Shown piece by piece: positions 47,631 through 57,249 of a DNA stretch of 64,000 nucleotides. A program made the translations under genes and the position numbers. The stretch covers positions 29,417,870 through 29,481,869 of the forward strand of contig NC_088712.1 in assembly GCF_963576615.1 (NCBI RefSeq), in the 5' to 3' direction. Positions within the stretch are counted from its first letter, which is position 1. Each line of letters starts with the position of its first letter. Below the pieces are notes generated by a model. That model was not told where the DNA came from and did no database searches. It saw only the letters and a program-made list of their open reading frames with translations. The DNA comes from Watersipora subatra (Eukaryota > Bryozoa > Gymnolaemata > Cheilostomatida > Watersiporidae).

Positions 47631-47635
47631 TTATT
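47630..47635 (-). terminator. AATAAA overlapping the stop codon
   Basis: The end of the gene reads GAT GAA TAA ATA on the minus strand, so AATAAA shares four bases with the last codons. If used, the 3'UTR would be only about 10-30 nt. Confidence 0.4.
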
Positions 47636-47847
47636 CATCAATCTTTAGGACATTTAGATCAGATATGAGATGTCCGTTTTCGGCTTCTATCTCTTTTAGA
47701 GCTTCGCTCAGTATAACGGCCTGATAGATGCTTGAATTAAACTCGGGAATGTAATGGGGGAACTTGCCGATGACCATGCCAGCTGGGATAAGCTGATTGT
47801 CACGCCCTTTGAAGCTGACCAACCTCCCGCTGTCTCCTTCACCCAGC
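47631..47847 (-). CDS. protease-like gene, exon 5 (catalytic Ser and C-terminus)
   Basis: One base plus 71 codons and TAA, with acceptor ATAATTTGTAG. It encodes LGEGDSGRLVSF, then LIPAGMVIGKFPHYI and a helical, acidic tail ending KIDE. GDSG with the downstream AGMVIG strand is the usual surroundings of a trypsin-fold serine. The stop codon overlaps AATAAA. Confidence 0.82.
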
Positions 47848-50800
47848 CTACAAATTATATGTCATATCAGGGTACATCAACAGCCACTACAGCCACAGAG
47901 AGACTTACAGACATAAGTGACACAACCATTAGAATGGCATGTTTAATTACACAGGTGTAGAGATATTATTTAAAATAAAGCATGTAATTAAATTAACGAT
48001 GTGTATCCCTCACAAAAGAACATTATAGTAGTTAGTACAATGATAGGATGCGAGATCCGTGGCGTGTACCTCTACGACATAAAAACCTAACTCAAGATAT
48101 TAGTCACTATTGAGTATTTGTAGGCTACATTGACAGGTTGCTAGTTGTATAACAGACACGTTTGTTAAACGGTAACAATGTTATTAATGGTTTTGTCTAT
48201 GAAATTTTCTACAATAAATTAGCTACAACAATCACCTAACATTAAACGCAACAGGGGAGGACAACTCCTGGTTTATAGCTGCGAGTAGGAAGAGTAATGA
48301 TTGTTTTTCTGGCCAATGACAGATATTTTTATGTGTACTCAATCCAAAGTCATCCTCTATTGCCACATGCAGACATGATTGTAGATTTTAAAAGAAAACT
48401 GACCTACTCATATTAAATTGGGTACATGAGACTTTCTAAACAATCCAACAGCCAACAACTGTTGAGAGTGAGTAATGCAACCAGCTTTTGAAAGCTATAG
48501 TGAAAGTAGCAGCTAGCAGACAGAACTACAGTCACTATGAATACTATGAATGCAAAGCAATAAAAAAGTCAATGACATACGATTGAGTACTGTTAGATTT
48601 TGAAGATGTGATGACAAAGGAAAGATGTAGTCCGAGATGTTCTCCGGAGACTCCTAGATAAACAGGTGAAAAGATTACCCTTCCTTCGGCATCACCAACA
48701 ACAACAACCTGTTGTCTCCTGGCAAGCAAGTCGATATGAGCCTTGGTAGGAATTGGCAGCACAGACATCGGTTTTGCTGTAGCATTTGCCGGAAGTCCCA
48801 CAAACTTAAAAAACGCAATGTCATTCATGAAGAAGCCAGGCTCCTTATCGACTATACGGTATTTGGAAATATCAGTTGGCAGAACAGTGAGGGCAGGCAG
48901 ACTCTCTGTGTAGAATGTGTATTTAAATGTGCCGGTAGGTGTCTGAGAATCAGTTTGAGATGGGCTCTGCCGCTGTAGATGAGCTGGCACAACGCAATAC
49001 TTTGATAACGAGGCAGAAAAGGTTCCTCGAATCTTACCGCTGCCTCTGCGCATTTCCTGGGCTACAGCGGCGATCTCACAATAAGCTTTCTTTTCCGTCT
49101 GCCACTCTCCAGACTCGAGTACGTATTTCTCAACCCGACTAAACAGCTGTGTGAAGGGAGTGCTTTCCTCAGCATTGTTGTTCCGAATAACAATTTTGAC
49201 TGTAACTGCTTGAAAGATTGTCTCGATTTCAGACTTGATACTTTCGACATCATCTCCGAGGACATATACAGAGTCTGCCACGGATGGTACTATTGCGGCA
49301 TGCTGTATCTTATGCTCACTAAATAATCTGCAAAACAACGAACATTCATTTGACATCTCAACGGCCAGGGCTGTCACAAGCTACATTCCACTCAGACCAT
49401 TTGCTAGATGGATAGGAATCTGGCAACAGTTCTTAATGCAACTAGAATTGGCAGACAGAATTAAAGTGCACCCTTGGGATACGATACCCTGATATACAAT
49501 ATTTTAATTTTACGAAGTGGAACATGATAATTGTTTCATGTCACCATACGAGCCCTATTTCACCATACGAATTCAACAATTTTTTTTTACTTGAGTTCAA
49601 ATTTCGCAGTAGGTGTACTTACTACGCGCGTCAAAATAACGAAAACACCGAAATGCTGTTCGCCGAAAATATTTTAACAACGCCTAAAAGAGACACGACG
49701 ACTTATTTCTCACAGTTCAGCATTTCTCGTGTGTAAAATGATATTTTCCCTTTGAAACCAGTAGCAAAGTTGAAGTTTCGATCCCTTCATACAGAAAGTC
49801 CCGTGGTCAGACAACTTGTTTTAACCCGCTAACAATTAAAGTCCACTTCATTACGAAAATAGCATCATTTGTGTTTTCTTACCTAATTAGGTTGAAAAAG
49901 TTTTAAACAGGCCCACAACAAGTTACAGTAAAAGCGAAGACAGAAACTGATAAGTGATAAAATTTTAGATATAAAAAGTTGAAATTCAAAAAAATAGTTA
50001 AAAATACAAACTACAACTCAGCTTTAAGTGTGTGTGTGTTTAGTAAGTTAAAAGTATTTTAAGTGAATTCAATTTTTTGTCATGCATACGTCTATCTTGA
50101 AGGTAAGAAATTTCTATGATACATAGTACCGTTCATTAATACTGTAACGTTACATTTTAATGCAGATCATAACCAATAAATTCACTAGTTATAATAAAGT
50201 TACTGTAGGTAATTATAGTTACTAAGGTTAAAGATGTAGTTGCGTCAAATTTAAGTTGATCTTAAAAGAAAGCATTTTTTTTCTCTATCAGTTGATATGT
50301 TGTTTGTTGTGTTACGCGATCGCATTGCCAAGATATTTGAAGATTAAAACCGAAAAAATCTGATCGCCGTAAAAATGCTCAGGCCACCAAAACGTGCCCA
50401 GACTTGCCCAAAATGATGTCACGCGTTTGGCAACCTGTCTCTATCTCTCATATTCACATCGGGTATTTGCGATAAAAGTCTAGTCTTACGCAGCTCTATT
50501 GGCATATATCTTATCTTGTATTTGCTCATGTTGGCTAGAATAAAATTTTAAATCCTGCTACAGATGCATTATTACGAATGTTTCAAAGGCCTCAAATAAC
50601 GAAAATTGAAAATTTGTTCTACTCGCTTTCTCCAAATGTTGTGTAAACATTTGGGTACCGACTACCAATTCTACGGGTCTACGGTAATTCTGTCAAGTCA
50701 TTTATGTAGAACGCGGTCTTTGTATCAGCACAGTTCTGCAGCTACCCATACAAACGATATACAGCCTCCCATAAGCCCCGCCCACATTATGTCGCCTATT

Positions 50801-53800
50801 ACCTATTGCCTACGTACTAGTTTCTTACTAGTAGTATTCTTACCGAACACTAAATAAGTGAAATAAGCAAGCCACCTCTTTGAAAAGAATATAGACAGGG
50901 ATAGAGTTTTAAGGATGAGAAGTCTGCTGCAAACTGGATTTGAACTCACATTCTCCAGTTCTGCGGACACCCATATACCATATCCGATTCACTACAATAT
51001 TCTGCAAATCATGTTTTGCATTATTTTCAACAATATTATTTTATTATATAATTTTTACAAGCAAAAATATTTTCATCTCGGCATAAAGCATAAGCGACTT
51101 GATGAATATTTTTAGTAAAAATATTCATCAAGTCGTGGCCACTCACATAATATTAGCTGATACAATAAGACAAATTCATCTACTGCAACAAACTCAAACA
51201 AAACATCATGGCTTATCCAGCACGCATTCAAGCCTCGCTTTCTCCTTTATGGCAGTTTCCACACTGACAAAGCTTCTTCGGCTGGTGGGACGACATAAAC
51301 ATTCTGTAATCAGTAAAAAAAGTAAATGTAAACAAAGTAGATGCAATAAATATGTCATTCATAGATATGTCATTCTAAAGCGTATCTATTGACAGCTTCC
51401 AAATTGGGAGTTAAATAGATTGCGAGTGTAATTTTAAAAACGAATAAACATTTAATAAAGGCACAAGTACGCCAAGCCAACGATTCGAAGCTTTGGTTCT
51501 GGAAATTAAAGATTTGCAATGATCAACCGATTTTACCCACTTCCTACGAGTGAAAATAATTTGTAATCATGACTCTAATTTACCAAAGAAAATTCGAAAA
51601 AAATATAGCTAGGTAAAACGGCAGATAAGCTATGAAATGATGATTGGAGATAGCAAAGAATTATCATTTAATTAATTAGTATATGTATTTATGACTATAA
51701 AAAATATTACATTTACTTAAGTATAGAAGACTCTAAGTTAATTTACCTCCATTCTGTCTTCTTCTGCAGCAAAACGTTGCTGACGCCTGTCAGCTTTGGC
51801 CATAGGCTGTCTACTCTAATCTTTTACTAAAAGTTGCTCAGATAACTCTGAGTAGCGGTCGCTCGAACTTGAAGCCATTTTAAAACTATGTATAACTTAG
51901 TAATTGTTGAAACGCGTTGAATCAGTAACGAGTAATGAAAATGAATTTTCTAATTAGGAGAATCTTCGAGATCACAGACAACGCGTTTTACGAGTGATAA
52001 CATTTATTACGGCCTATATAAAAATTTCGCACGCATGATTGGCTAACGAATCGACCTCATATTTATTGCTCGTGGTTTCGTTTCAGATACCTTGCTTGTG
52101 ACGTCACGAAATAGGCACCCGCTGGAACGTGAGCTTTTTAAAAGAGGGCCTCATTCAAACGCATATATCTCTAGACAGGGTTGGTCTACAAAGACAAAAA
52201 TGGCATCAAATTGTAGCTGATGTTTTAGCCTTTTATGGGTCCTAATTTCATTAAATTGACCTTTTTGACGCAACTACATCTTTAACATACTATTTTATTA
52301 CTAGTTCTAAACATGTACAGCTCTTATATTTTTACCAGGGGATGTTTGCATTATATAATTACTATGATTTTTACAGCCCTACATACGATTTTGACCCATG
52401 CGATGCCAACCCTGAAACAGATAAAAATGGTATCCCGAGGGTGAACTGTATTGCAAACATTCAGTCTTGGTATTTCCGTGCTTCAAATATCTTCTTAGCA
52501 GAAGTTGTTATTCCTTTGGGGAAATGAATGAAGAAGCATTTCCGCAGTCAGATGAGATAGCATAGAAATACTTTTTTAAAATTTCTGATTGAAACTAAAT
52601 ATTTTATGCATTTTTTGATATATCCCAACCAAAGCCTACATTTTATAATATTTAATAATATTTATCAACACTGATCCCAGCTACTAATGGCCATAAATTT
52701 ATACCGTCAGTGGCTCTTTGTGGTTCAGTTCAATGGTTTATTTACTGAAGATCAGTTGTATTATACAGTCAAACATGGATAACTCGAACTTCACGGGACC
52801 GAGCAAAAGTGTTCGAATTATCAGAGCGTTCAAGTTATCAGAGCACTGTCACAAGTCCATATATTTACTTATTTATTAGTAGATACATGTACATATACAA
52901 ACTATAATATAAATCAAAAGCACAAATGGCTTGTTTCAAATTAAATGCTTCTAATGTAAAGTTTAAAACGTTTTTATCAAAAAGTATAGAGATTTTTCTA
53001 TCACTTGAGATTGGTTTGTTGTTTGAGGTGATGGTTATTGCCAGGACGTTTTTTAGATTGACATTGGCAAAACTTGATCGTTGTTGAAATGCTCAAAAGA
53101 AAAGACTTTTTTTTGGGGTTTTACCCACGATCAATTTTGCCGTTTTTTCTTGAAGTTTATGCAAAGATTACCTTACTTTACCTGGGATTCGTTAAGAGCA
53201 ACACTCCGAGGCAGTTCAATTAGAAGTTTTACGAGGTTTTACGGTACATTCTATATCACTCACGCGTTTTTAATAGATACTTATTGAATGTACACACGTA
53301 TTCTGTGTTTAAGTCAAACGATGAATAGTTTTTTGTAGCTAAGACAACGTATACGTTTAATTACAACAATTTTTAAGACGTTTTAAACATTCAACAGTCC
53401 AACGTTGATTCAACACGGAATCAACGTCGGAAAACTATTCATCACGGGCTAGCCGGGTCACGCGCGCAAGGATTTTCGCCACGCACATACAAAACAAAAA
53501 CAACATGCGATTTTTGTTTTGAATGTGCGTGGCGAAAATCCTTGCGCGCATCACCCGGCTAGCCCGTGCTATTCATCGTATAGCAGTATAAATCAAATTT
53601 CACCAAACCTTTAGAAAAGTCGTTGACAAAAATATTTTGCCGATGGTGGTAATAACGACGCTTATGAATTACGAAAATATGAAGTTTACCTCTATGGCTT
53701 TGAATAAAGTGATTTTCTAAAGCGATAACAACCGTTTCGGTAGCCGTTGGGCAAAAAAACAGTTCGAATTAACAGTGTTGAGTTCGAGTTATCTATAGCA

Positions 53801-55336
53801 ATTTATCATTACGTGGGAACGGACCAAAGAAACCGTTCGAATTAACCATGTGTTCGAGCTATCCGTGGACAAGTTATCCATGTTTGACTGTATATAGTTT
53901 TGGTGTTACAGTAAAGCTATTTATATTATTCTTTACCATAGAAAGCTGCTAAGATTTTGCATGCTGTCAATGACAATTTAAGGTCATTTTAATGAATGGA
54001 CACAGCTCAAGGCATATATTTTTAAAGATTGTCGCTTCCATCTGTCATAGAATATTGTTTCCCCTTGTACAAGGACACATTGTAAAACCCAGTCTTCCAC
54101 TTACAAACATTGTAAAAAATGCTGCTTCTGAAAGATTCAATCTTCACAATTTTTAAACTTTGTAAAACTGATTTTTTTGATGAGAAAAAATTGTCGATAA
54201 ACAGCATTTTAAGAACCGAATCTTCCATTTGTTGTATTTGCGGACACATATGCTAAAATGACCACTGACCAAAGCATGGAAACACAGTGAGCATAACGTA
54301 AATAGACAAACAGACATCTAAAGATTTTCTAGCTCTTACGAACAAAAAAAACATGAACTTTCAGTGTCCGCGTGTATAAAGTAGTGAATTTTAAGAAATA
54401 AACATGTCTCAGTTATCTTACGTGTTGAGACGCTGGACACACTCTTCAGAAAGAGGATTGAGATCTGGAAAGTGTTCAGGACTTGTATGAAGAAGATCAT
54501 CATAGCAGGCTGGAAAACGAACAATTCTTTAGATATTATCTGAACTAGATAGACCACACAGCGATCCACAAAAACCTCTCAACACCTTACCAGAGAATTT
54601 AAAAACTGGTTGTGGTAATACATTTTGATATTTTAGTTTATATCAACATCCACTTAGTACTAGCCTCATGTAGTTCACCTTTGCGTGATAGCACATTCAA
54701 ATGCTGTCGACTACACTTTTACTGCTGCCTTTGCAAAACTTCATATAAGTATACATTGTAAAAACTGATTATATTTATATTGTATGACAGGCGACAATGC
54801 AATTGCTGTTTTTGTTGTATTTGAACTATTTTAATAAAAACAAAAGTGAAAAGCAATAAAAAGTTTTGCAATGGTTTAAACAGTATTGTATTGTAACAGT
54901 ATTGTTGCAATATAAATTTGTGCAATAATTCACATAGTACTAGTTAATGTAATGTAATGGTACTCACATGGATCAGATATGCAAGAACATACGAGAGAAG
55001 TATTCAGACCGACTAGCTTTTCCCCTGAGTCTTCACGAGAGGAATTTGAGGCTCCTATGCTACAGATATCTGAAAGTGAAAATAATATGAATATGAAAAT
55101 GTTGTCTCGTCTTCACAGAACACTACAGTATATCAGAATAGGATAATTTCTTATTTTATCTTAATTTAGGATAATTTCTGCTGCGCATGATGATAAAATC
55201 TAGCCTAAGTTTCTCTGCATAAGGTAGTCTGCAAATGAAGGAAAATATGCAAGAGCCTTGCCCAAAGAAAGACCATACCTTCACTCCTAGTGACTCTTTG
55301 AATAGATGCCGTAATAACTATATCGTTGTCTGCCAT
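47631..55336 (-). CDS. intracellular trypsin-like serine protease homologue, five exons, complete
   Basis: The exons in transcript order are 55336-55279, 55069-54968, 54509-54422, 49327-48581 and 47847-47631: 1212 nt, 403 aa, all four junctions in phase. Residues 1-180 have no recognised domain (MADNDIVITASIQRVTRSE start; Ser/acid-rich to about residue 80). Residues 183-370 show a PA-clan layout: GTFSASLSKYCVVPAH with His199, GFFMNDIAFFKF with Asp252, and LGEGDSGRLVSF with Ser338. The spacings of 53 and 86 residues are close to chymotrypsin's 45 and 93. There is no signal peptide, no membrane segment and few cysteines, so it should act inside the cell. Activity is inferred. Substrate, partners and family name are unknown. 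A hAT remnant sits 239 bp upstream of the start codon. Confidence 0.8.
47848..48580 (-). other. intron 4 of the protease-like gene
   Basis: 733 bp, with GTATGT donor and TTTGTAG acceptor. No repeat or element was recognised in it. Confidence 0.6.
48581..49327 (-). CDS. protease-like gene, exon 4 (His and Asp)
   Basis: 747 nt: one base, 248 codons and two bases, with acceptor CGTTGTTTTGCAG and donor CAATC|GTATGT. It encodes LFSEHKIQHAAIVPSV, the region with His199 (VVPAH) and that with Asp252 (NDIAFF). The longest open stretch, 48544-49377, extends beyond both splice sites; the Met at its start is intronic. Confidence 0.82.
50895..50970 (-). mobile_element. possible tRNA-derived SINE head
   Basis: On the minus strand, GTGAGTTCAAATCCAGTTTG resembles a B box and its flanks. 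No clear A box or tail was seen. Confidence 0.3.
51095..51135. repeat. perfect hairpin, 19-bp arms
   Basis: CGACTTGATGAATATTTTT, a 3-nt spacer (AGT) and the exact complement. Its position near the middle of the 2.1-kb element suggests that it is part of the element. Confidence 0.9.
51752..51879 (-). pseudogene. exon-like fragment with a nonsense codon
   Basis: Minus-strand ATG, then MASSSSDRYSELSEQLLVKD, a TAG, then SRQPMAKADRRQQRFAAEED and RME followed by a donor-like GAG|GTAAAT. The residue pattern is that of a real first exon. It may come from a transposon-encoded or captured gene. The family is not identified. Confidence 0.35.
52766..53890. mobile_element. Tigger/pogo-like element with TA duplication
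   Basis: Left end CAGTCAAACATGGATAACTC and right end TTATCCATGTTTGACTG are inverted repeats flanked by TA. Subterminal GTTCGAATTA motifs repeat on both sides. It contains part of the foldback family (52980-53110) and a long GC-rich hairpin. No transposase was recognised. It lies in intron 3 of the protease-like gene. Confidence 0.85.
53443..53568. repeat. GC-rich hairpin, 58-bp arms, 10-nt loop
   Basis: The left arm 53443-53500 (CACGGGCTAGCCGGGT, CGCGCGCAAGGATTTTCGCC, ACGCACAT) pairs with 53511-53568 with about three mismatches around the loop CAACATGCGA. It is by far the most GC-rich local sequence. A smaller 10-bp hairpin (ACGTTGATTC) lies just before it at 53402-53427. Confidence 0.93.
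54422..54509 (-). CDS. protease-like gene, exon 3
   Basis: 88 nt encoding CYDDLLHTSPEHFPDLNP, then LSEECVQRLN. Acceptor GTTCGTTTTCCAG, donor ACAC|GTAAGA. The phase on both sides matches the neighbouring exons. Confidence 0.78.
54968..55069 (-). CDS. protease-like gene, exon 2
   Basis: 102 nt encoding ICSIGASNSSREDSGEKL, then VGLNTSLVCSCISDP. Acceptor TTCACTTTCAG, donor CCAT|GTGAGT. Ser-rich and probably disordered. Confidence 0.75.
55279..55336 (-). CDS. protease-like gene, exon 1 (start)
   Basis: ATG and 19 codons (MADNDIVITASIQRVTRSE) with donor GAAG|GTATGG in phase 1. The start is preceded by AAAAAG, and the next upstream in-frame ATG is absent from the exon. There is no hydrophobic stretch, hence no signal peptide. 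Confidence 0.72.
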
Positions 55337-55574
55337 CTTTTTGTCTTTGAAACTGTAACAAAAGGTAATTGTCAACTATTAGCTCTCATCACCAAGAGAG
55401 AACTGAGACAGACCAACATATACTAGAAATTCCCCTGTCATACAGCCCACGACCTAATAATGGAATAAGTGATAATAGAAAAAAGAAAGGGTAGTGCTGG
55501 CTGTTGAAAAAGTAGTTGTCAGCAGGAATTGACAGAGTATAGTGCAAATGAGAGTTGTTCGAGATGATATAAAA

Positions 55575-56657
55575 CAGGGTTGGTTTGATATATTGCGCTT
55601 GATATATATCATCGATATATATCGCCGATAGATATGATATTTCTGGGTCAAAAAATCGATATTTTTGAAAGATATTCATTTTATCATTCCGTTTTCATTT
55701 TGAAACTATGGCTAACAGTCTAAAATGCTAAACAACACCTAAAATCATTAAATTTTTGTATAGGTGCCTATTAGGCTTACTCAACACAGACAAACAAAGA
55801 CAGCCAGACCAAGGCGGTGATATTCGCTAGACCAATTAATTAGGGTTTGAGCTGAGAAGAGTTTTTCAGATCTAAATTGTATTCCTTCATCCCAGTACTA
55901 TCTCCCTAACCTGATTATCTCATGTTAAGCTGTTATATTTTATTGCCTTATTGGAAGACCAGCCTACTGAAAACCCTTTGAACTTCATATGCCATGATTT
56001 TGAGTTGAACAATCTGACACCCAGAAACAGAATTGTAAGCACATTACACTGACTCACTGAGATGACATAGTAAGTCATCTCATCATTTTCTTTAAAAAAA
56101 TATTTCAATGAATAGCTTCTAAGGATTCTGGCTAAGTATAAAATATATAAATATGATGATATAACTCTGACTGCTGGTGTTGAGTGTGTGTTTTCATCAT
56201 GTGGACTGGTTTACAGCAAGTTGAGGAATTGTCTCGGTGTGGTGAAGGTTGGCAAGCTGGTGTTTGTTTACAAATACCTAAACTAGACAAAAGCAGGACA
56301 TTAAAACATGCTTGGACTATCATAGTGTGTATTTACTATTTGCACTATTTTGTTTGCACTTAGCAATAATGTCATAATTTCCAATCCAATATTTGATGAA
56401 CATTTTCATATTTATAAATATTATTATTATACTAGGCTTACAATAAATCAAGTTTTTGGTATCAAACATTGCTAACAGGCTACATACAATCTATAAAATA
56501 CATCAATCACAATGTAAATACAATACAAGTTCAACCTAGCTTCAATTTTTTTTCAAAAACGTCATTTGTTTCAAAAATATCTATAAATATCAATAAATAT
56601 CATGATATATATCAGTGATATGATAGTTTTAAAAATATCGATATTTTGCTAACCCTG
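55575..56657 (+). mobile_element. hAT element remnant with 8-bp target duplication
   Basis: The ends are CAGGGTTGG and its near-complement CTAACCCTG. Perfect flanking duplication ATATAAAA (55567-55574 and 56658-56665). Subterminal ATCGATAT-rich sequence on both sides is typical of one large hAT group. A transposase C-terminal remnant remains inside at 56158-56290. Confidence 0.87.
56158..56290 (+). pseudogene. hAT transposase C-terminal (dimerisation) fragment
   Basis: Plus-strand reading TLTAGVECVFSSCGLVYSKL, then RNCLGVVKVGKLVFVYKYLN. It keeps the hAT pattern S-x-x-x-ER-FS-x-x-G-x-x, here ECVFSSCG, near the end of the protein. The rest of the transposase is deleted. Confidence 0.7.
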
Positions 56658-56834
56658 ATATAAAATAAATTTGAGGGAGCATGACTTCAAAAAGGAAATT
56701 CTAGCAATCTAGGAATTTGACAGGAGAACTTGTTGACACGTATGACATAGTTGTATTTGAGCATTGTATGTAATAAAATGTTTTTCATTACATCCAGTAC
56801 ACGTGAGCTGTGATATGTTGTTGTCAAGTCTCTG

Positions 56835-57245
56835 CCTAGAAAGTTATTACGGAGTTCTTGAAAATCATCTCATTCCTCATTTTCAATCTAAAGATTGAAA
56901 ATGAGGAATGTGATGAAAGGGGCAGCATTGGGAGGAGCAATATTGTTTTGTGCAGCATTTTCATGGTCAATGATGTCCATAAAATCATGATCATCATCTG
57001 GAAACAAAGGGCTGCCAAGTCCATGTCATTTACATCACCTACAACATCTACTAAAGAATTCTCTGAATCAGATGAGTTGTTGTTATTAATTTGAGTAGCG
57101 TGTTGTTGAACAATAACATTTTATGTTGATGGTTGCTGTGAGGACCTTCTATTTATCCTCCTATTGAGCTGTAATAATTCAGAGACACGTGGACGGCCAT
57201 TGCGTCGGCCACGACGTGGTGTTCTGGGAAGTTGTATGTCTATGG
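56835..57245 (-). pseudogene. degenerate coding fragment with AT-hook-like motif
   Basis: Minus-strand pieces read LPRTPRRGRRNGRPRVSELL, a stop, then DSENSLVDVVGDVNDMDLAA and, after a frame change, FPDDDHDFMDIIDHENAAQN. The basic GRRNGRPR and the acidic stretch look like former protein. I do not recognise the family. Frame breaks argue against a live gene. Confidence 0.4.
56865..56916. repeat. hairpin with 18-bp perfect core
   Basis: CATTCCTCATTTTCAATC, a TAAA loop and the exact complement (56871-56910). The pairing extends by six bases on each side with one mismatch. Confidence 0.9.
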
Positions 57246-57249
57246 TAGT

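Larger units (their letters stand above)
50227..52286. mobile_element. 2.1-kb element with 23-bp inverted ends at TTAA
   Basis: The ends share a perfect 23-bp inverted repeat, GTTAAAGATGTAGTTGCGTC followed by AAA (50227-50249 and 52264-52286). The outer TTAA may be the target duplication. The interior contains a family relative of the 3.7-kb foldback element, a perfect 19-bp-arm hairpin at 51095 and a minus-strand exon-like piece with a nonsense codon at 51752-51879. It lies in intron 3 of the protease-like gene. Confidence 0.75.
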
